Notes: generated from the letters alone by a model not told the origin. 64,000 nucleotides of DNA from Telmatactis stephensoni (GCA_029948255.1 JALIZF010001576.1:279501-343500), one strand, 5' to 3'; counted from the stretch's first letter, positions 23,401 through 32,361 are shown. Made by a program: numbers and translations.

Positions 23401-26400
23401 AGTAGACTTTAAAGTCATTGTTTTCTTTTGTTTTTTATCAACTACTACAAACTAAATAGTCATTTTTCTTTCATGGTCAAATGAAAATCACTCTAGTAGC
23501 TATTAGTTTGGTCTACCTAGAGGTTGTGTTTAAAACTAACAATAATAAATGAAAAATAGAGTGAGAGCACTTAGCCTGTGAAACAAAATATTATTAGTTG
23601 TCAATGTCTAATAGCCTTATCATAACAAAAGAAAACAATAGAAATGGTGTCTACTAATGACTGTTAGACTAATACCTATTTAACGGATTTTAAAAGTGTC
23701 ATCACTCTAATGCATTATATGTTTTAAAAATTCACTTGCAGTTATGGGAGTTTGAATTGAGATATTATAAAGACAAAGTTATTTTCACTGATTTCATCAG
23801 TGCATGGTCTTCAAAACGGTGTAGATACTCGTTTACTTAATCCCTAGAGAGAAGTCAAAAACCCCGTGAAATAACTTTTAAAAGCTTAAATAGTTTACGT
23901 AAACTAGTACAAAAGTAAAGACTCAGCGAAAGTCATTGTAGCATTTCTTCTATTAAGTCAAGTATACAACAACTGCAATACATTAAGGGTTTGCTTACCA
24001 GAATATTGTTAATTGTTGTCTTTTCTTGTTTAATACAAGGAAGCAAACCAATGCAAACCAATGCAAACCATTGCAAAATAGAAAGACTTAAGTTTACCTT
24101 CTTTGCCGCCATTTTGAAATGTTGTTCTACCCAGTCCCCCCAACAATTTACCGGCACAGATAGCCCAAGTACACAGAAACTCTGACAAAAACCTATAATT
24201 ATTTAGCATTGTCATCGAAAAAATCGACTGTGTATAAATGAACAATTTCTTGCTGTTGTGTTTGACTTTCTTATATTTCTGTGTGGCATTTCAAGTCCTT
24301 TATATGATTATCTACATGATGCACTGTGACGTCACAAACCAATTTATGGGGATATGTATTCTTTGCTTTCTAAAAAGTAACGAAATATTATTAAATAGGC
24401 AAGGGAAGTGAGGTAAAACAAAAAACAAATTCATTTCTCACTCTGATTCAATCTAATAGTACATGCTGTCCTATATGCTATAGTATCAGACCATAGTGTA
24501 CCCATCTCAAAGTATACAGACCCCTTGCAGCATGTTGGGATTCAACTCTGTACTGGGGGACAAGACAATGAATTTTGATTCTCAAGAGCATAAAAAGCCT
24601 TTTGTTTTGTCCCCCCGATGGAGCTGCACATGCTTTGTGGTCACTATGATACTAGTGTTAACACCACAATGTACCCCTCTAATAATATACTGTATTATGC
24701 TATAAGGCCAATTTGCACTTATGATTGTTGGCCTGATATTTTAACAAGCTTTGTTCAGGAAAAAGAAGAATCTGCCTGATACACAGAAATTGGCTACAAA
24801 TTCTTTCGTGACGGGCTGATTTTTTGAAAGGAAAATCAAATTAATTGGAGGCCAAAAAAGCAATGGATTTCAAATGGGGTCAACAACCCATCTCATAGTA
24901 TACTGTACTATGCTATAGCATTACACCACAGTGTACCCAACTCATAGTATACTGTACTATACTATAGCATTACACCATAGTGTATCCATCTCATAGTTTT
25001 ACTGTATATATATGCTATAGCATTACTGACACCATAGTGTACCCATCTCATAGTATACTGTACTATGCTATAGCATTACACCATAGTGTACCCATCTCAT
25101 AGTTTACTGTACTATGCTATAGCATTACACCACAGTGTACCCATCTCATAGTATACTTTACTATGCTATAGCATTACACCATAGTATATCCATCTTATAG
25201 TATACTAAACTATGCTATAGTATTATACTATAGTGTACCCATCTCATAGTATGCTGTATATATGCTATAGCATTACTGACACCATAGTGTATCCATCTCA
25301 TAGTATACTAAACTATGCTATAGTATTATACTATAGTGTACCCATCTCATAGTATACTGTACTATGCTATGGTGTTATACTATAGTGAACCCATCTCATA
25401 GTATAATGTACTATGCTATAGCATTATACCATATTTAGTGTACCCATCTCATAGTATGCTATGCTATGCTATGGTATTATGCTATAGTGAACCATTATAT
25501 ATTATGCCCTGTTACCAGAGTAGGTTATGTTTCCCTTAACCCGCCCAAACTCGCCATAACTCACAGAGCTCTGAAAGGGCCAGTTTCCATTAACTCGCTT
25601 AAACCCGCCTAAACTCACCATAACCCGCATAGCTCTAGAGGGGCCAGTTTCCCTTAACCCGCCAAAACCCGCTGAAACCCGCAGCGGGTTAAGGCGAGAT
25701 CAGATCCCAGAGTAGGCGCTCTACAACTTGCAACGCAACAATGTTGCCCGACAAGTTGCACGATTTTGCTGCTCGTATTACCGTACCTTAACGGAAGAAA
25801 AGACAAACACTGCTAATGAGCAGTATATACATTACTGAGTCTATGTATGTTGCTTGTGTGAGAAAAGACAAGCACTGCTAATATAATGAGCCGTAAGAGC
25901 TTTTAAAATGTTACATCAAAATATGGCGCGAAAATCGAGTTTTTGCGATATTTTTAGGCGATTTTTTGCTTAATTTTAACCAATCAAAACAAAGGATTTT
26001 TATTTGATCGCATGCTTTGGATGCCATGCATGATTGGCGTCTACTTCTTATGCGGATCATTATTTAAAAATAACCCCGTCCCTACCCAAAATTGGAAGGA
26101 GTACCCCCCCCCCCCCCCCGGGAAGATAACAAAACATTCTAACTCGCTACAGTGACTTTACAAAATATCTAGGACAGCTTGAAAAGGCCAGGAAAACCCC
26201 AACTATATACTTATCGATTAAAAGTGCAAGTATTGACTGGGGAGGAATCTAGCTAGTTTATATAACAACATCAGTAGGCCGCAGCAGCAGTAGTTGATCG
26301 TGTCTATTGAATGATGTCTATTAGCTCATGCAGAACACAGTTTTGAAACAAGAACACAAATAAAAACAAAATCTAACCTTTAAAGATTTCTTTTCTCGTC

Positions 26401-26552
26401 TGAAGGGAGAAGGCAGTCTCAAATTTTCTGTCTTCATATCTTTCAAGTTCATGTTCTTTAAGGTTATATTCTTGGTACTTTTGATTGAATGCAACGAAGT
26501 CTGTATCGTCAATAGGGTTTTCCAAATGGACTTCTTGATCATTTGAGCCCAT
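11438..26552 (-). CDS. CmcI-like (cephalosporin hydroxylase/methyltransferase family) protein, tandem copy 1
   Basis: Three coding exons: 26552-26378 (starts MGSNDQEVHLENPID), 22513-22209 and 11713-11438 (stop after YVLRPV). Sizes are 175, 305 and 276 bp, phases 1 then 0, giving about 251 residues, usual for PF04989. Exon 2 has the SAM-binding-like EFGANTGGSA and acidic SMDID; exon 3 has LPHPWFVTDDAHV and GDYVLVEDIEP, which match the family core. CmcI members are SAM- and Mg-dependent in bacteria; the substrate here is unknown. Exon 2 to exon 3 spans about 10.5 kb because a TIR element and a BEL/Pao element (opposite strand) sit in the intron; intron 1 holds a 2.9-kb TIR element. No coding break is visible. 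A possible poly(A) signal (AATAAA on the minus strand) is at 10,836-10,841. The introns argue against bacterial contamination. Confidence 0.85.
12710..12933 (+). repeat. 5' LTR of BEL/Pao element
   Basis: 224 bp, begins TGTAACGGAAGTCC and ends CCGTCCGCTACA. It contains a small palindrome, TCACGGACCTCTCCGTGA, near its 3' end that could form a hairpin in the R or U5 region. It matches the 3' LTR by eye over its full length. Confidence 0.95.
13195..16722 (+). CDS. gag: BEL/Pao Gag-like polyprotein with a large decapeptide repeat
   Basis: 1,175 codons, starting at ATG 13195, 261 bp after the 5' LTR. Residues 1-250 are charged and helical. Residues about 253-682 are 10-residue repeats (NTGNPSTSQG type). 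Residues about 800-985 match the DUF1759 region (PGVFKGEETDTKFFIWETAFD), the capsid-like part of BEL/Pao Gags. A Cys/His region follows, with a knuckle CYKCAKQDSHLAAQC (C-x2-C-x5-H-x4-C) near residue 1,093, flanked by two more Cys pairs, for nucleic-acid binding. The frame ends in RGAYTCSS, where a protease-like segment should continue; it continues in another frame (next ORF), so either frameshifting or a small indel separates gag and pol. Confidence 0.92.
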   Translation: MEKPNPVNQVKDTGYETLNDELENLVSENSNQETDKRPKTLTERGFEYHYSLKDKDVKTATKNLNANILKFQSFLKLTADAKQINAELKTCFKLAGIAEEKLIDLLKFASDKPQATQIERELQQVRALVEDVRSAASKKLQSLEDTVSFTSRGSHRSRLSNSSRLSARDSLLDIRARRAALEQSLKYDDVIREQERRLSKLRLQKELSETIAQEDVYADALRDDFMIPDDYQGLPFDKENMIDRFMSDLPQKDYTDNPPKLQDNTGNPSTHKDNTGNPSTSQDYTDNPPKLQDNTGNPSTHKDNTGDPSTSQGNTGNPSTSQDNTGNPSTLQGNTDSPFTSQDNTGNPSTSQGNTGNPSTSQGNTGNPSTSQSNTGSPATSQGNTGNPSTSQGNTGNPSTSQDSTGNPSTSQGNTGNPSTSQDSTGNPSTLQGNTDNPPKLQDNTGNPSTPKGNTGSPSTLQGNTGNPSTLQSNTGSPSTSQGNTGNPSTSQGNTGRPSTSQGNTGNPSTSQDSTGNPSTSQGNTGNPSTSQDSTGNPSTLQGNTDNPPKLQDNTGNPSTPKGNTDSPSTLQGNTGNPSTLQGNTGNPSTLQGNTGNPSTLLGNTGNPFMTQGYTGNLYLPQGYTGNPYMSQGHIGNQSLPQDYTGNPFTTQGYTGNLYPPQCYTSNQSIAQCHTDKPPSTQGCKQNQVFAQRNIDQGCSNHEVSDISKGPMTATPSPQQNATSDHYPTITPLAPPYCSSSKAQVQHSTPYAETPRRVPSNDSNTSSSMRTWRQPQPNHNDSIQQITDALAKVTQLQRLPQAKPGVFKGEETDTKFFIWETAFDALIDSAPISAQQKLYLLYQHLDGRAKKTVEQLQYMVGANPDLAYEQARTKLRQRFGRSAIIATDFERKLTNWPKIGNSDAQSLREFGDFLEQVSAASQHLTSLKIFEYPSKLQSLVDKLPSWFQTKWSTRVQRLQQEKGYDSFPCFADFVQEVTFHADRMNIPQIARQHPLGGGSTQQSNSTPPYQQANRRRQHGVAATLATKVENPQKDLPSSPNMTTVKKSLPDASLSRTVFCPYHNKNTHSIDTCKKFRELPIAERKDFFLKYKLCYKCAKQDSHLAAQCKAAQPECNECHKQHLTALHDEAQQAPKAASACTQVCGREEHSRSCARIVLVRICHQSSPSRGAYTCSS
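13951..15240 (+). repeat. 30-bp in-frame minisatellite in gag (about 43 units)
   Basis: Units such as GGCAACACAGGCAACCCGTC followed by TACGTCTCAA repeat every 30 bp with no length change from 13951 to 15240: 35 well-conserved units, then 8 degenerate ones. A block of about ten units recurs at an offset near 330 bp (for example 14401 and 14731), showing internal segmental duplication. Because 30 is a multiple of 3, all three plus frames and the minus strand tend to stay open, giving false ORFs. Confidence 0.95.
16700..20371 (+). CDS. pol: BEL/Pao Pol: aspartic protease (partial), RT, RNase H, integrase
   Basis: Open from about 16,700 (first codon GTG, so not a normal start) to a TGA at 20369. 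Residues 1-160: retropepsin-like DUF1758 region (HAVLDDQSTDVFI with the catalytic-type D). RT: MCDIEQMF near residue 391 and YVDD at residues 471-474. RNase H: FSDASDAGIGQ near 650. Integrase: H2C2-type zinc region near residues 990-1,040, then the DDE core with GMDVFGPF (about 1,060), RSDQGTNF (about 1,121) and GSWERQIR (about 1,175). The ORF starts within gag in a different frame and stops just after NGRPLTVTNF, before the normal C-terminal domain, which follows in another frame. Confidence 0.93.
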   Translation: MLTHAVLDDQSTDVFITDSLQEELQVSAPELDLKVNTIVGSNTIRTKKVTGLLIQDIDNNHSRIKIPYAYTREYIPATQKDIATPHIVRQWEHLASLADKIPNRPDVDIGMLIGRNVPAAFQPLRVISGGEDEPWAEQYKLGWTVIGRVCKDKLDDTTNSKTSSVNCVVIEREVLLENEQDEPINPCLISQSVAEAPFVHNVTTKDVTSPNQLREMMELDYNELKHCRKIRGTEQAESIEDKRFIDILTKEIHKTPDSNWEAPLPFKTDEVILPNNKRHCLKRLISLKRKLISDEKVKCDYLAFMKKIFDRGHASLVPKDKLHTEPGKVWYLPHFGVYHPKKPDQIRVVFDCSAVYQNESLNQHLLQGPDQLNSLIGVLSRFRKEEVAIMCDIEQMFHSFFVSPEHRNYLRFLWFENNDLSGPILEHQMDVHLFGATSSPGVANFCLHQTAETNRATHGDEAANFLLKDFYVDDGLISVPTTAQAIKIVKDAQRMCADTNLRLHKFASNSAEVLEALPTEDRAKDLKDLDIRKDNIPIQRSLGTYWCIESDTFGFRIELKDKPLTRRGILSTVSSVYDPLGAVSPVILIGKQILQSLCRENADWDDPVPDSILPQWEKWRTELPLLESLKFSRCLKPPGFGTPVSSEIHSFSDASDAGIGQISYIRLTNEENHHHVSFLMAKSRVAPLKPISIPRLELTAAVMSVNVTSMLGSELSIADTSSTYHTDSEIVLGYINNDARRFHVYVANRVQHIRDRSSPDQWHHVAGKDNPADEASRGLTAKELIENQRWFNGPDFLQQANPTTSNGLSNFELDPNDSEVRKHAAVALSIKSTEQRFPETLEPERLQHFSSFNRLVSAIVRIQRMIESRRPDKQYNWRPKEGAPLVDELQQARQVIVRSVQRSSFQSIIDTLSKLEGNETNFKNCLNARKRNATMKPTSNLYKLDPFLDDKGIIRVGGRLKNSSSSFEVKHPILMPKNDHVTILIVRHYHHGEQHQGYGITHNAIRQTGYHIINGRSVVSSTIAKCVPCRKQRGKVKEQKMSDLPPERVEPSPPFTYSGMDVFGPFMIKEGRKELKRWGLIFTCLASRAIHLETLNAMSTESFINALRRFIARRGKVRQIRSDQGTNFVGAKNELAAALAELDQKPIKQFLSSQDCDIIDFNMNVPHASHMGGSWERQIRTTRSALTSLLQDHGTQLDDESFRTLLTEAENIVNGRPLTVTNF
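20374..20754 (+). pseudogene. Detached C-terminal domain of BEL/Pao Pol (DUF5641-like)
   Basis: From 20374 an open frame one register away from the upstream pol ORF encodes the chromodomain-like C-terminal region seen in BEL/Pao integrases (FESPDLYSRKRWRRVQYLAN, then RNMEVGDVVLVCDTEEPRNR and WPLAIITKVYP). It ends at TGA 20752-20754. Two in-frame stops (20369 and 20375) and apparent loss of the linker before it separate it from pol, so this copy cannot make a full integrase by simple readthrough. Confidence 0.8.
20903..20916 (+). promoter_or_regulatory. Polypurine-tract-like sequence before the 3' LTR
   Basis: AGGGAAGCAG directly abuts the 3' LTR at 20917, the position expected for the plus-strand primer of an LTR element. 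It is short and not pure purine, so the call rests on position. Confidence 0.45.
20917..21140 (+). repeat. 3' LTR of BEL/Pao element
   Basis: 224 bp, apparently identical to the 5' LTR at 12710-12933 and followed by the second copy of the AGCTC target duplication. Confidence 0.95.
23141..23353. repeat. Inverted repeat, arms of about 75 bp
   Basis: CTAGTGTTTAGTAATTTAAT plus AAATAAGGGTCTACT on the left is mirrored on the right by AGTAGACCCTTATTTCATTG and AAATTACTAAACACTAG. The arms also contain TCAGTCTTCTAACTGTTCAA and its complement. Probably a MITE inside the larger TIR element. Confidence 0.75.
23352..23496. mobile_element. AGAGTGGTTTTCAT-family MITE, copy 1
   Basis: Ends AGAGTGGTTTTCATTTGACC and GGTCAAATGAAAATCACTCT, bordered by TA on both sides. 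The internal TTGTTTTCTTTTG is shared with copies at 50,675, 51,088 and 51,324. The inner part of the arms differs between copies but is complementary within each. Confidence 0.75.
24455..25497. repeat. Tandem satellite, units of about 46-50 bp (CATAGTATACTGTACTATGC)
   Basis: Units read roughly CATCTCATAGTATACTGTAC, TATGCTATAGCATTACACCA, TAGTGTACC. The array is regular from about 24,890 to 25,497, with isolated degenerate units from 24,455. Each unit contains short palindromes (GTATAC, CTATAG). It is confined to the 2.9-kb TIR element. Confidence 0.85.
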
Positions 26553-26713
26553 CGCTACTGAATAATATCTGTGAAATATACTTTCAAGATTATCTTTTTT
26601 TGTATATCAAACCACCTGAGGTTGGAAATATCGGTGCACAGATGAACGTGGAATTCTGTTCCTTCTGCTCGTACCTGACACGTAATCAGTCTCAAAAGTG
26701 TATAGAAAGGTTA

Positions 26714-26905
26714 GGCCTGCTTCACACTAGCGACATAGCGGCGAGGTCACGCAAATGCAAAACACAACTTATATCAATGTTTTATGTCACCAGTGTAAAC
26801 ATCACAAAATCACAACATAATAGGAACATAAAAACATGGACATAACGACTTAATGTCGTTATGTCAACGTTCTTATGTCGTTATGTCGCTAGTGTGACCC
26901 AGGCC
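26714..26905. mobile_element. MITE with GGCCTGNTTCACACTAGCGACATA ends
   Basis: Left end GGCCTGCTTCACACTAGCGA, right end TCGCTAGTGTGACCCAGGCC; inner palindromes are ATAACGACTTAATGTCGTTAT. The same insertion is present upstream of CmcI copy 2 (41,395-49,450, itself interrupted) and copy 3 (57,792-57,986), so it predates the duplications. Confidence 0.75.
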
Positions 26906-27571
26906 TTAGTCATTAGACACTTATCGTGGTAGCGTGACATTATCCGTCTTTGATCTACCGGAAAAACGAATTCAGTATCGAATCCCATAGCTCGCACGAA
27001 ACTCGCGCGCTGATTGGCTATATATCAAGTCCATCGAGGAGGGAGAAATTCAGCGTGGAATTGCCCACTTACACAGGCAGCCCACGACTGTTTTGATTCC
27101 TTTTCCTTCTCATAATCGGTGTTTGAAAAATAAGCAAGAATAGAAAACTATTATCATATCTGAATAGCAAGCTTTTGATAGTTAGGGGAACAAAATGTTC
27201 GACTTTACTTAACTTACTTTTCTTGCAGTGTCAATGAAATGCTCCATGCAGGCCATTTTTCCCGACGAGCAAGTGTTGTTTTGCCATTCATGAGATCGAC
27301 ATTCCTCCAAGACAATGTTTACATGGTTTTCAGTTCCAATTGCAGCCAAATAAAGTAAATTTTGCAGTAGTTTGACAATAATTTTGTTCCTCAAATACTC
27401 AACGCGAGGTTGAAGCAAAGTAAGTTTGCCGCAAGTGAGACGATTTTCACTACAGCTTCATTCTCATTCGCTGGCTATTTTTGTATACTCGCTCTTGAAT
27501 GGCTTGCCCTGCGCTTTGAAAAAATGGACAAAACTGGCTTTATTTATTTTTTCATGTCCGCTATGGGATTC

Positions 27572-27690
27572 AAGGAAAATTCATTTCCTGACTTTGGAAT
27601 TCCACGTTGAATTTCACTCGTGCGATATCGTTTTTTCTCGTGAAATTCAACGTGGAAATTCCCGAGTCAGGAACATGATGAATTTTCCTA
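27572..27690. repeat. Palindrome, arms of about 48 bp
   Basis: AGGAAAATTCATTTCCTGAC and GGAATTCCACGTTGAATTTCA on the left are mirrored by TGAAATTCAACGTGGAAATTCC and AATTTTCCT on the right. Confidence 0.7.
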
Positions 27691-28379
27691 TAAAATTGAT
27701 CACATCGATATTAGTATAATTGCAGAGTTTCGCAAAGATTGCCCTTAACTGACGAAGTTATGAATCTTTTAAGCTAGATATGTTTTGTCGAATTTTTATG
27801 TTTAGCACGATAACGAGGCTCGCCGGTCATGTGACCACAGGCTTCCCATGCTCTGTGTGAGTACGGGGATAATATGAGTTGGAATCGTTGGGCTTCCTGT
27901 GGTTACGATCTCAGCGGTCTTGCATGTGTGTTCAAATTTTCTCTTGTGAATTGTAGATATATTTAATGTTGAAATTTCAAAAATGGCAAATAAATATAGT
28001 TTGATCATAGTTATTGAACACATCTAGCGTGGTCATTTTCCATTTTGGGTTCCCTTCTTTCTTCACTAACAGCAGCGTCAAAAAATCACTAAAACGGACT
28101 GGGTTGACATGGTTGACACGGGATGTGAAAGCCAACCCCACCTCCTCGTGGTGTATCTTGGACAACGCTCCTGGCTACTGACAAAGGCGGCTAAAGGGGC
28201 TCTGGTGAAGGCAGGATAGGCCAAGCAAGCCCCTGCTAGATGTTAGCCTGCGTAGCGGCGCGAGGGGGGAGCGGGAGGTGAGGGGGAGGGGGAAGGAGGG
28301 GATTGGAAGGAAAACCATCAGAGGTCTCGGGACCACAAAACATACTGTTTCCCTCCGTTCCACTAAATAAGTGTTAAAT

Positions 28380-29791
28380 ATGCATGCAATGCCAGGCGTC
28401 AGATGACACAGCAGACTGGTACATAGTTTAGATACTTGATAACGTCTTACTGGTCAAAGCGTGAAGGCAGTAAATTTGATAACAAAGTTTGATATCAGTC
28501 TTACTTGTAATTTATGATGTCAAACAGTAATCAGAGTGCTGATGTCTCTATTTTCTGTGCAAGAGGACGTGGTGGCTAATCAAGAAGAGAGCCATTCCAT
28601 GCACATTGACAAGGAAAAATTTAACGCTCCCATCATCTATTAACTATGTTCCCATTAACGAGGCTCAAAGATTTTCTAGAGTTCAAAAAGTGCGTCATCA
28701 CAGCGCTTCTCAAAGAAACAACCAACAATGCATGCTTGAAATATATAGACGAGAACAATGAGCAGGGGGCAAAAGATCATGGTAAAGCAGTGGGTCAGAA
28801 CTGTCCACCAAAACAACACCATAACATGTATCAAAAAGACCTGCCACGTTGGCGATACAATACAGTTTGGATCAGAAGTTATTACAGATACGAATTCAGA
28901 GGAAGAAGAAAATTCAGGAAGATCGACCTTCAAACATCAGAGACAACCAGTGGTTCAGATCTCCTGAGTGATGTTGTAATTCAATTTCGTTGCAAAAAGA
29001 TTTCGCACAAGATCGGGAAGGGTGTTACTAAAAAGAAGTAAATGGAAGTAATAGAAAAACGAGTTCAAGAGCTCAAGTACCCACCCTATGGCAAAACACC
29101 AAACACAACAATAGATGGACGTCTGAGACCCATTGATGATTTCCAACCAAGAGCGCAGATCAAGAAACATTTGGAAGGAAAAATTGACACTGGCAGATAG
29201 TGAAACAGTATCATCATTTTCTAAGGTATTTGCTGTACAAGAGGAACTTGTGCGGAACTATTTGGAGCATGTAGAATATCTTAAAATAAAGAAATTGAAA
29301 CGAATGGATGAAAGGAAAAGAAAAAGCCGAATGTCGAATGACATACGAAGACTATGATTGGCAAGACATGTTTAAGAACGGGGACATTGAAGAAGACATC
29401 AGAAAATGAAAAAGATGAGAAGCTCCATTCAAGTAATTTCTGCTTGGCTGGGGAAGTGAAAGTGGAAGATTAAACAGACGAATATAAGGTGAATTGGGAG
29501 ATGATGAACAAAAGAGCGAGATCAGCGGTACTGAAGACAATGATAAGAACTCTGTTGTGCTGCAAGAAATTGGTTACTCCACTGATGAAGATCCTGCAGA
29601 TGATACAGATGCCAAAAACAGAAGGGAATTAAGACAGAACATCTTTAACACGAGCTGGGAGACCTGTGACAACCTACCGATTAATCTGACTGAGTTGTAT
29701 TGCACATGCAGGAATTATATGTCACAAGATACCATACTGTTTGTCTGCTTCTCCCTGGTTCAGAACCTTGACAAATTGAATATAATTTTTC
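28380..29791 (+). pseudogene. Degenerate copy A of an unrecognised duplicated gene-like segment
   Basis: Shares its sequence with 52,495-53,564. Conserved protein-like strings in shifting frames include NEQGAKDH, CHVGDTIQFGSEVITD, PPYGKTPNTTIDGRLRPIDD, LEHVEYLKIKKLKRMDERK and EIGYSTDEDPADDTDAK. Several frameshifts and stops break the frame. No family was recognised; composition is charged and the middle looks coiled-coil. Copy A keeps an internal segment (about 28,910-29,250) missing from copy B. A LINE is inserted at its right end at 29,792. Confidence 0.5.
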
Positions 29792-30878
29792 TCTAAAGCT
29801 TTCGATACTGTTGATCGTGATATTCTTATTTCTAAGATCTCTCATTATGGTATACGGGGTCGTGCATTAAACTGGTTCAAGTCATATTTATCGAACCGCT
29901 CACAATATGTTGATCTTAACGGGGTTCATTCATCTGTTACTAACTCAGTTTGTGGAGTCCCTCAGGGATCAATCTTAGGGCCTTTGTTATTTCTTATCTA
30001 TGTTAATGATATGGCTAACTGTAGTGATATAGTAAGTTTTCGACTTTTTGCCGATGATACCAATATATTTTTGAAGGGCATCAATATTCCTGAAATAGAA
30101 GATTCAATGAATACTGAGCTTGATAAATTTTCTGATTGGCTTAGAGCTAATAAATTATCTTTAAACTTAAAAAAATCAAAGTATATGATTATTTCCTCAT
30201 CTAGGAAACCGTTCCAAAGAATAAATATTAAGCTTGATAATACTCCATTAGAGTCAGCCGATTCGATTAAATACTTAGGAATTTTGATCGATAAAAATCT
30301 TACATGGTGTGATCATGCATATCAATACTATTTGTAAAAAGATTGCCAAAAATACTGGTATCTTGTCAAAATTAAGACACTATGTTGACTTGGAAACATT
30401 ACGTAAAGTGTATTTTTCCTTGATTTACCCGTATCTTCAGTATGGCGCACTTACATGGGGCAATACGTATAAAACCCGATTACATCAACTGAACGTTTTA
30501 AACAATAAAGCAATAAGACTGATAACTTTTTCACACTTTCAAGCTCATTCTCCACCTTTATATAAATACCTTCAAATCCTACAACTAAAAGATATTGTAT
30601 TTGTTCAAACTGCTCTATTTATGTACAATTATGTAAATGAGAATCTTCCTCAGGCATTTTCAAAATATTTTTCCTCCTCTTCAGAAATTCATTCTCATAA
30701 CACACGTTATTCTTGTCACAACCTCTATCTTCCGTCTATCGCAACTAATTATGGTAAATTTTCTTTAAAATTTCCTGGACCTAGTGCTTGGAGTTCCATT
30801 GATGCTTCTACTAAACAGTTACCAAAGAAATTATTTCTGAAAACAATCAAGGAAAAGTGCTTGGATTCATATATTTAA
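29792..30878 (+). pseudogene. Reverse transcriptase C-terminal half (LINE ORF2 fragment)
   Basis: Open from 29792 to 30337: SKAFDTVDRDI (RT motif A), GVPQGSILGPLLFLIYVNDM (motif B) and FADDTNIF (motif C). After one frame change near 30,310-30,337 the product continues to 30878 with thumb and post-RT sequence (LRHYVDLETLRKVYFSLIYP, LTWGNTYKTRL). The N-terminus and endonuclease are lost. Layout fits the Jockey/CR1-like broad group; the exact clade is not determined. Confidence 0.85.
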
Positions 30879-30948
30879 TTATTTATTTAACCATACTTTA
30901 ATTACTTAATTATATATATTTAGTACGGAAGCCCAGGAGGGCCACTAA

Positions 30949-31370
30949 TGGTTTTTGTTTTTGTTTTTAACTTTTCAGTTTTTGTTTTTTGTTTTTTGCT
31001 TTTCAGTTTTATTTTTTGCTTTTCGGTTTTTATTTTTGAATCATTTCGGTTTTTATTTTTACATTTCACTTTTATTTTTTGCTTTTCGGTTTTTATTTTT
31101 ACATTTCACTTTTATTTTTTGCTTTTCAGTTTTTATTTTTGAATTTTGGTTTTATCTTTTGCTTTTCGGTTTTTATTTTTACATTTCACTTTTATTTTTT
31201 GCTTTTTGGATATTTATTTTTGCTTTTTGTTTTTATTTTTTGCTTTTCGGTTTTATTTTTGAATTTCGGTTTTATGTTTTGCTTTTCGGTTTTTATTTTT
31301 TCATTTCACTTTTATTTTTTGCTTTTCGGTTTTTATTTTTACATTTCACTTTTGTTTTTTGCTTTTCGGT
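30949..31370 (+). repeat. T-rich tandem array, units of about 54 bp
   Basis: Units of TTTTGCTTTTCGGTTTTTAT, TTTTACATTTCACTTTTATT repeat about seven times. Present only on the left side of the foldback element. Phe-rich open frames here are artefacts. Confidence 0.85.
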
Positions 31371-31808
31371 CCGTGTAGCACTTGCTAATTGAATTTTCTA
31401 TTTTAAAATCTAAAAACAAAATTCAAAATTTATCATGATTTATGAATTTTGATTATTTGAAACTCAATTAAAAATTAAAAATTACTTATTTTTGTGTTTC
31501 TTAATATCGTTAATGAAGTTCAAAAACTTTAAAAGACCAGATGAATCCGCATTTCGTTGGTTCGGATAATGTAAAAACGATCATGAGCTGTTTGAATATT
31601 AATAGTTTGAAACTAAATTGAATGTCAAAAAAACTCCCTTATTTGTTTTCTTTATTATCAAAGGAAGGGATTTCCCTTCTGGGGTGGGGGGACAGGAGAT
31701 TTTGTCAAAATTTAGTCAGCGTACTTAGACACCAGCTCGGCCAACAATGATTTTCGCGGCATTTCGACTTCGCGGATACCACGGATACCACGGATACCTT
31801 TTTGTAGC

Positions 31809-32361
31809 AATGATAATAATAATGATGAAGATGATGATGATGACGCAAATGCTGTCCTCGACAGTGACGAAGATAAAGCCACTATTCTTGTCGTGAGTAG
31901 TGATGACGAAGATGATGATGTTCAAAAAGATGACGTCGAATGTGAAGAAGACAATGATCACGTTGTAGTCGTGATCAGAGATGATGATGATGAAGATGAT
32001 GATGATCATCATCAAAGAGATGTCGCAGGTGCTGACGACTTTGAAGACAGTGACGTTCTGGTGGAGTCTAGTGCTGCTGCAGCTGATGCTGCTGATGATG
32101 ATGATGTCGATGCAAAAGACGACGTCAAAAATAGTAAGATCCATTTTAGAAACGAACCTAACCTGCCAATTTTTAAGTCTAGTTGGGAAACACAACCTTA
32201 CATATGCTGAATTCTTTACTCATCTTGTAGATAATCCTGACATAAATCTAATCGCTAAGAAAATTCCCAGTCGCGTCGAAAACGACGTCTCTTATATTTT
32301 ATCAGTCAATCAAGGTGATGTTCCACTTTCGGATGTCACTTGCGATCAATATCCTTATTAG
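31809..32361 (+). pseudogene. Acidic Asp/Glu-rich captured coding fragment, left arm
   Basis: Open on the plus strand with no ATG at its beginning. A splice-acceptor-like CTTTTTGTAG precedes an Asp-rich run (SSDDEDDDVQKDDVECEEDN) ending EPNLPIFKSSWETQPY. A further block (AEFFTHLVDNPDINLIAKKI, then YILSVNQGDVPLSDVTCDQY) follows in another frame, so one indel lies near 32,205. The family is not recognised; an acidic nuclear or transposon-encoded protein is possible. The identical mirrored copy is at 32,972-33,524. Confidence 0.4.

Larger units (their letters stand above)
22793..25717. mobile_element. 2.9-kb TIR element in intron 1 of CmcI copy 1, 3-bp target duplication
   Basis: It begins AGGCCTACTCTGGGATCTGA and ends TCAGATCCCAGAGTAGGC. 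The empty site in copy 2 (ACATCGCTCTACAAC near 38,450) shows GCT once; here GCT stands on both sides (22790-22792 and 25718-25720). Subterminal arrays of AACCCGCC-like units follow each end. The interior holds an inverted repeat, a MITE and a satellite. No transposase was recognised, so it looks non-autonomous. A 3-bp duplication fits PIF/Harbinger or CMC types. Confidence 0.8.
26553..28370. other. 5' flank of CmcI copy 1: repeats, no recognised gene
   Basis: This should contain the promoter of CmcI copy 1. It holds a MITE (26,714-26,905), a palindrome (27,572-27,690) and a segment similar to 58,340-58,700 (GATCTCAGCGGTC, CACTAACAGC). Parts recur at 49,385-50,450 and 57,600-58,130, marking the shared duplicated unit. 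No credible exon was found. Confidence 0.55.

Noticed and set aside
26321..26542. Minus-strand frame starting MIKKSIWKTLL in exon 1 of the CmcI genes (also at 57,348-57,569)
   Set aside because: A shadow frame: only the MGSND frame ends in the phase that joins exon 2, and it is conserved in all three copies.
30948..31392. Phe-rich open frames that look like membrane proteins
   Set aside because: They come from the T-rich tandem array and have no coding signature.
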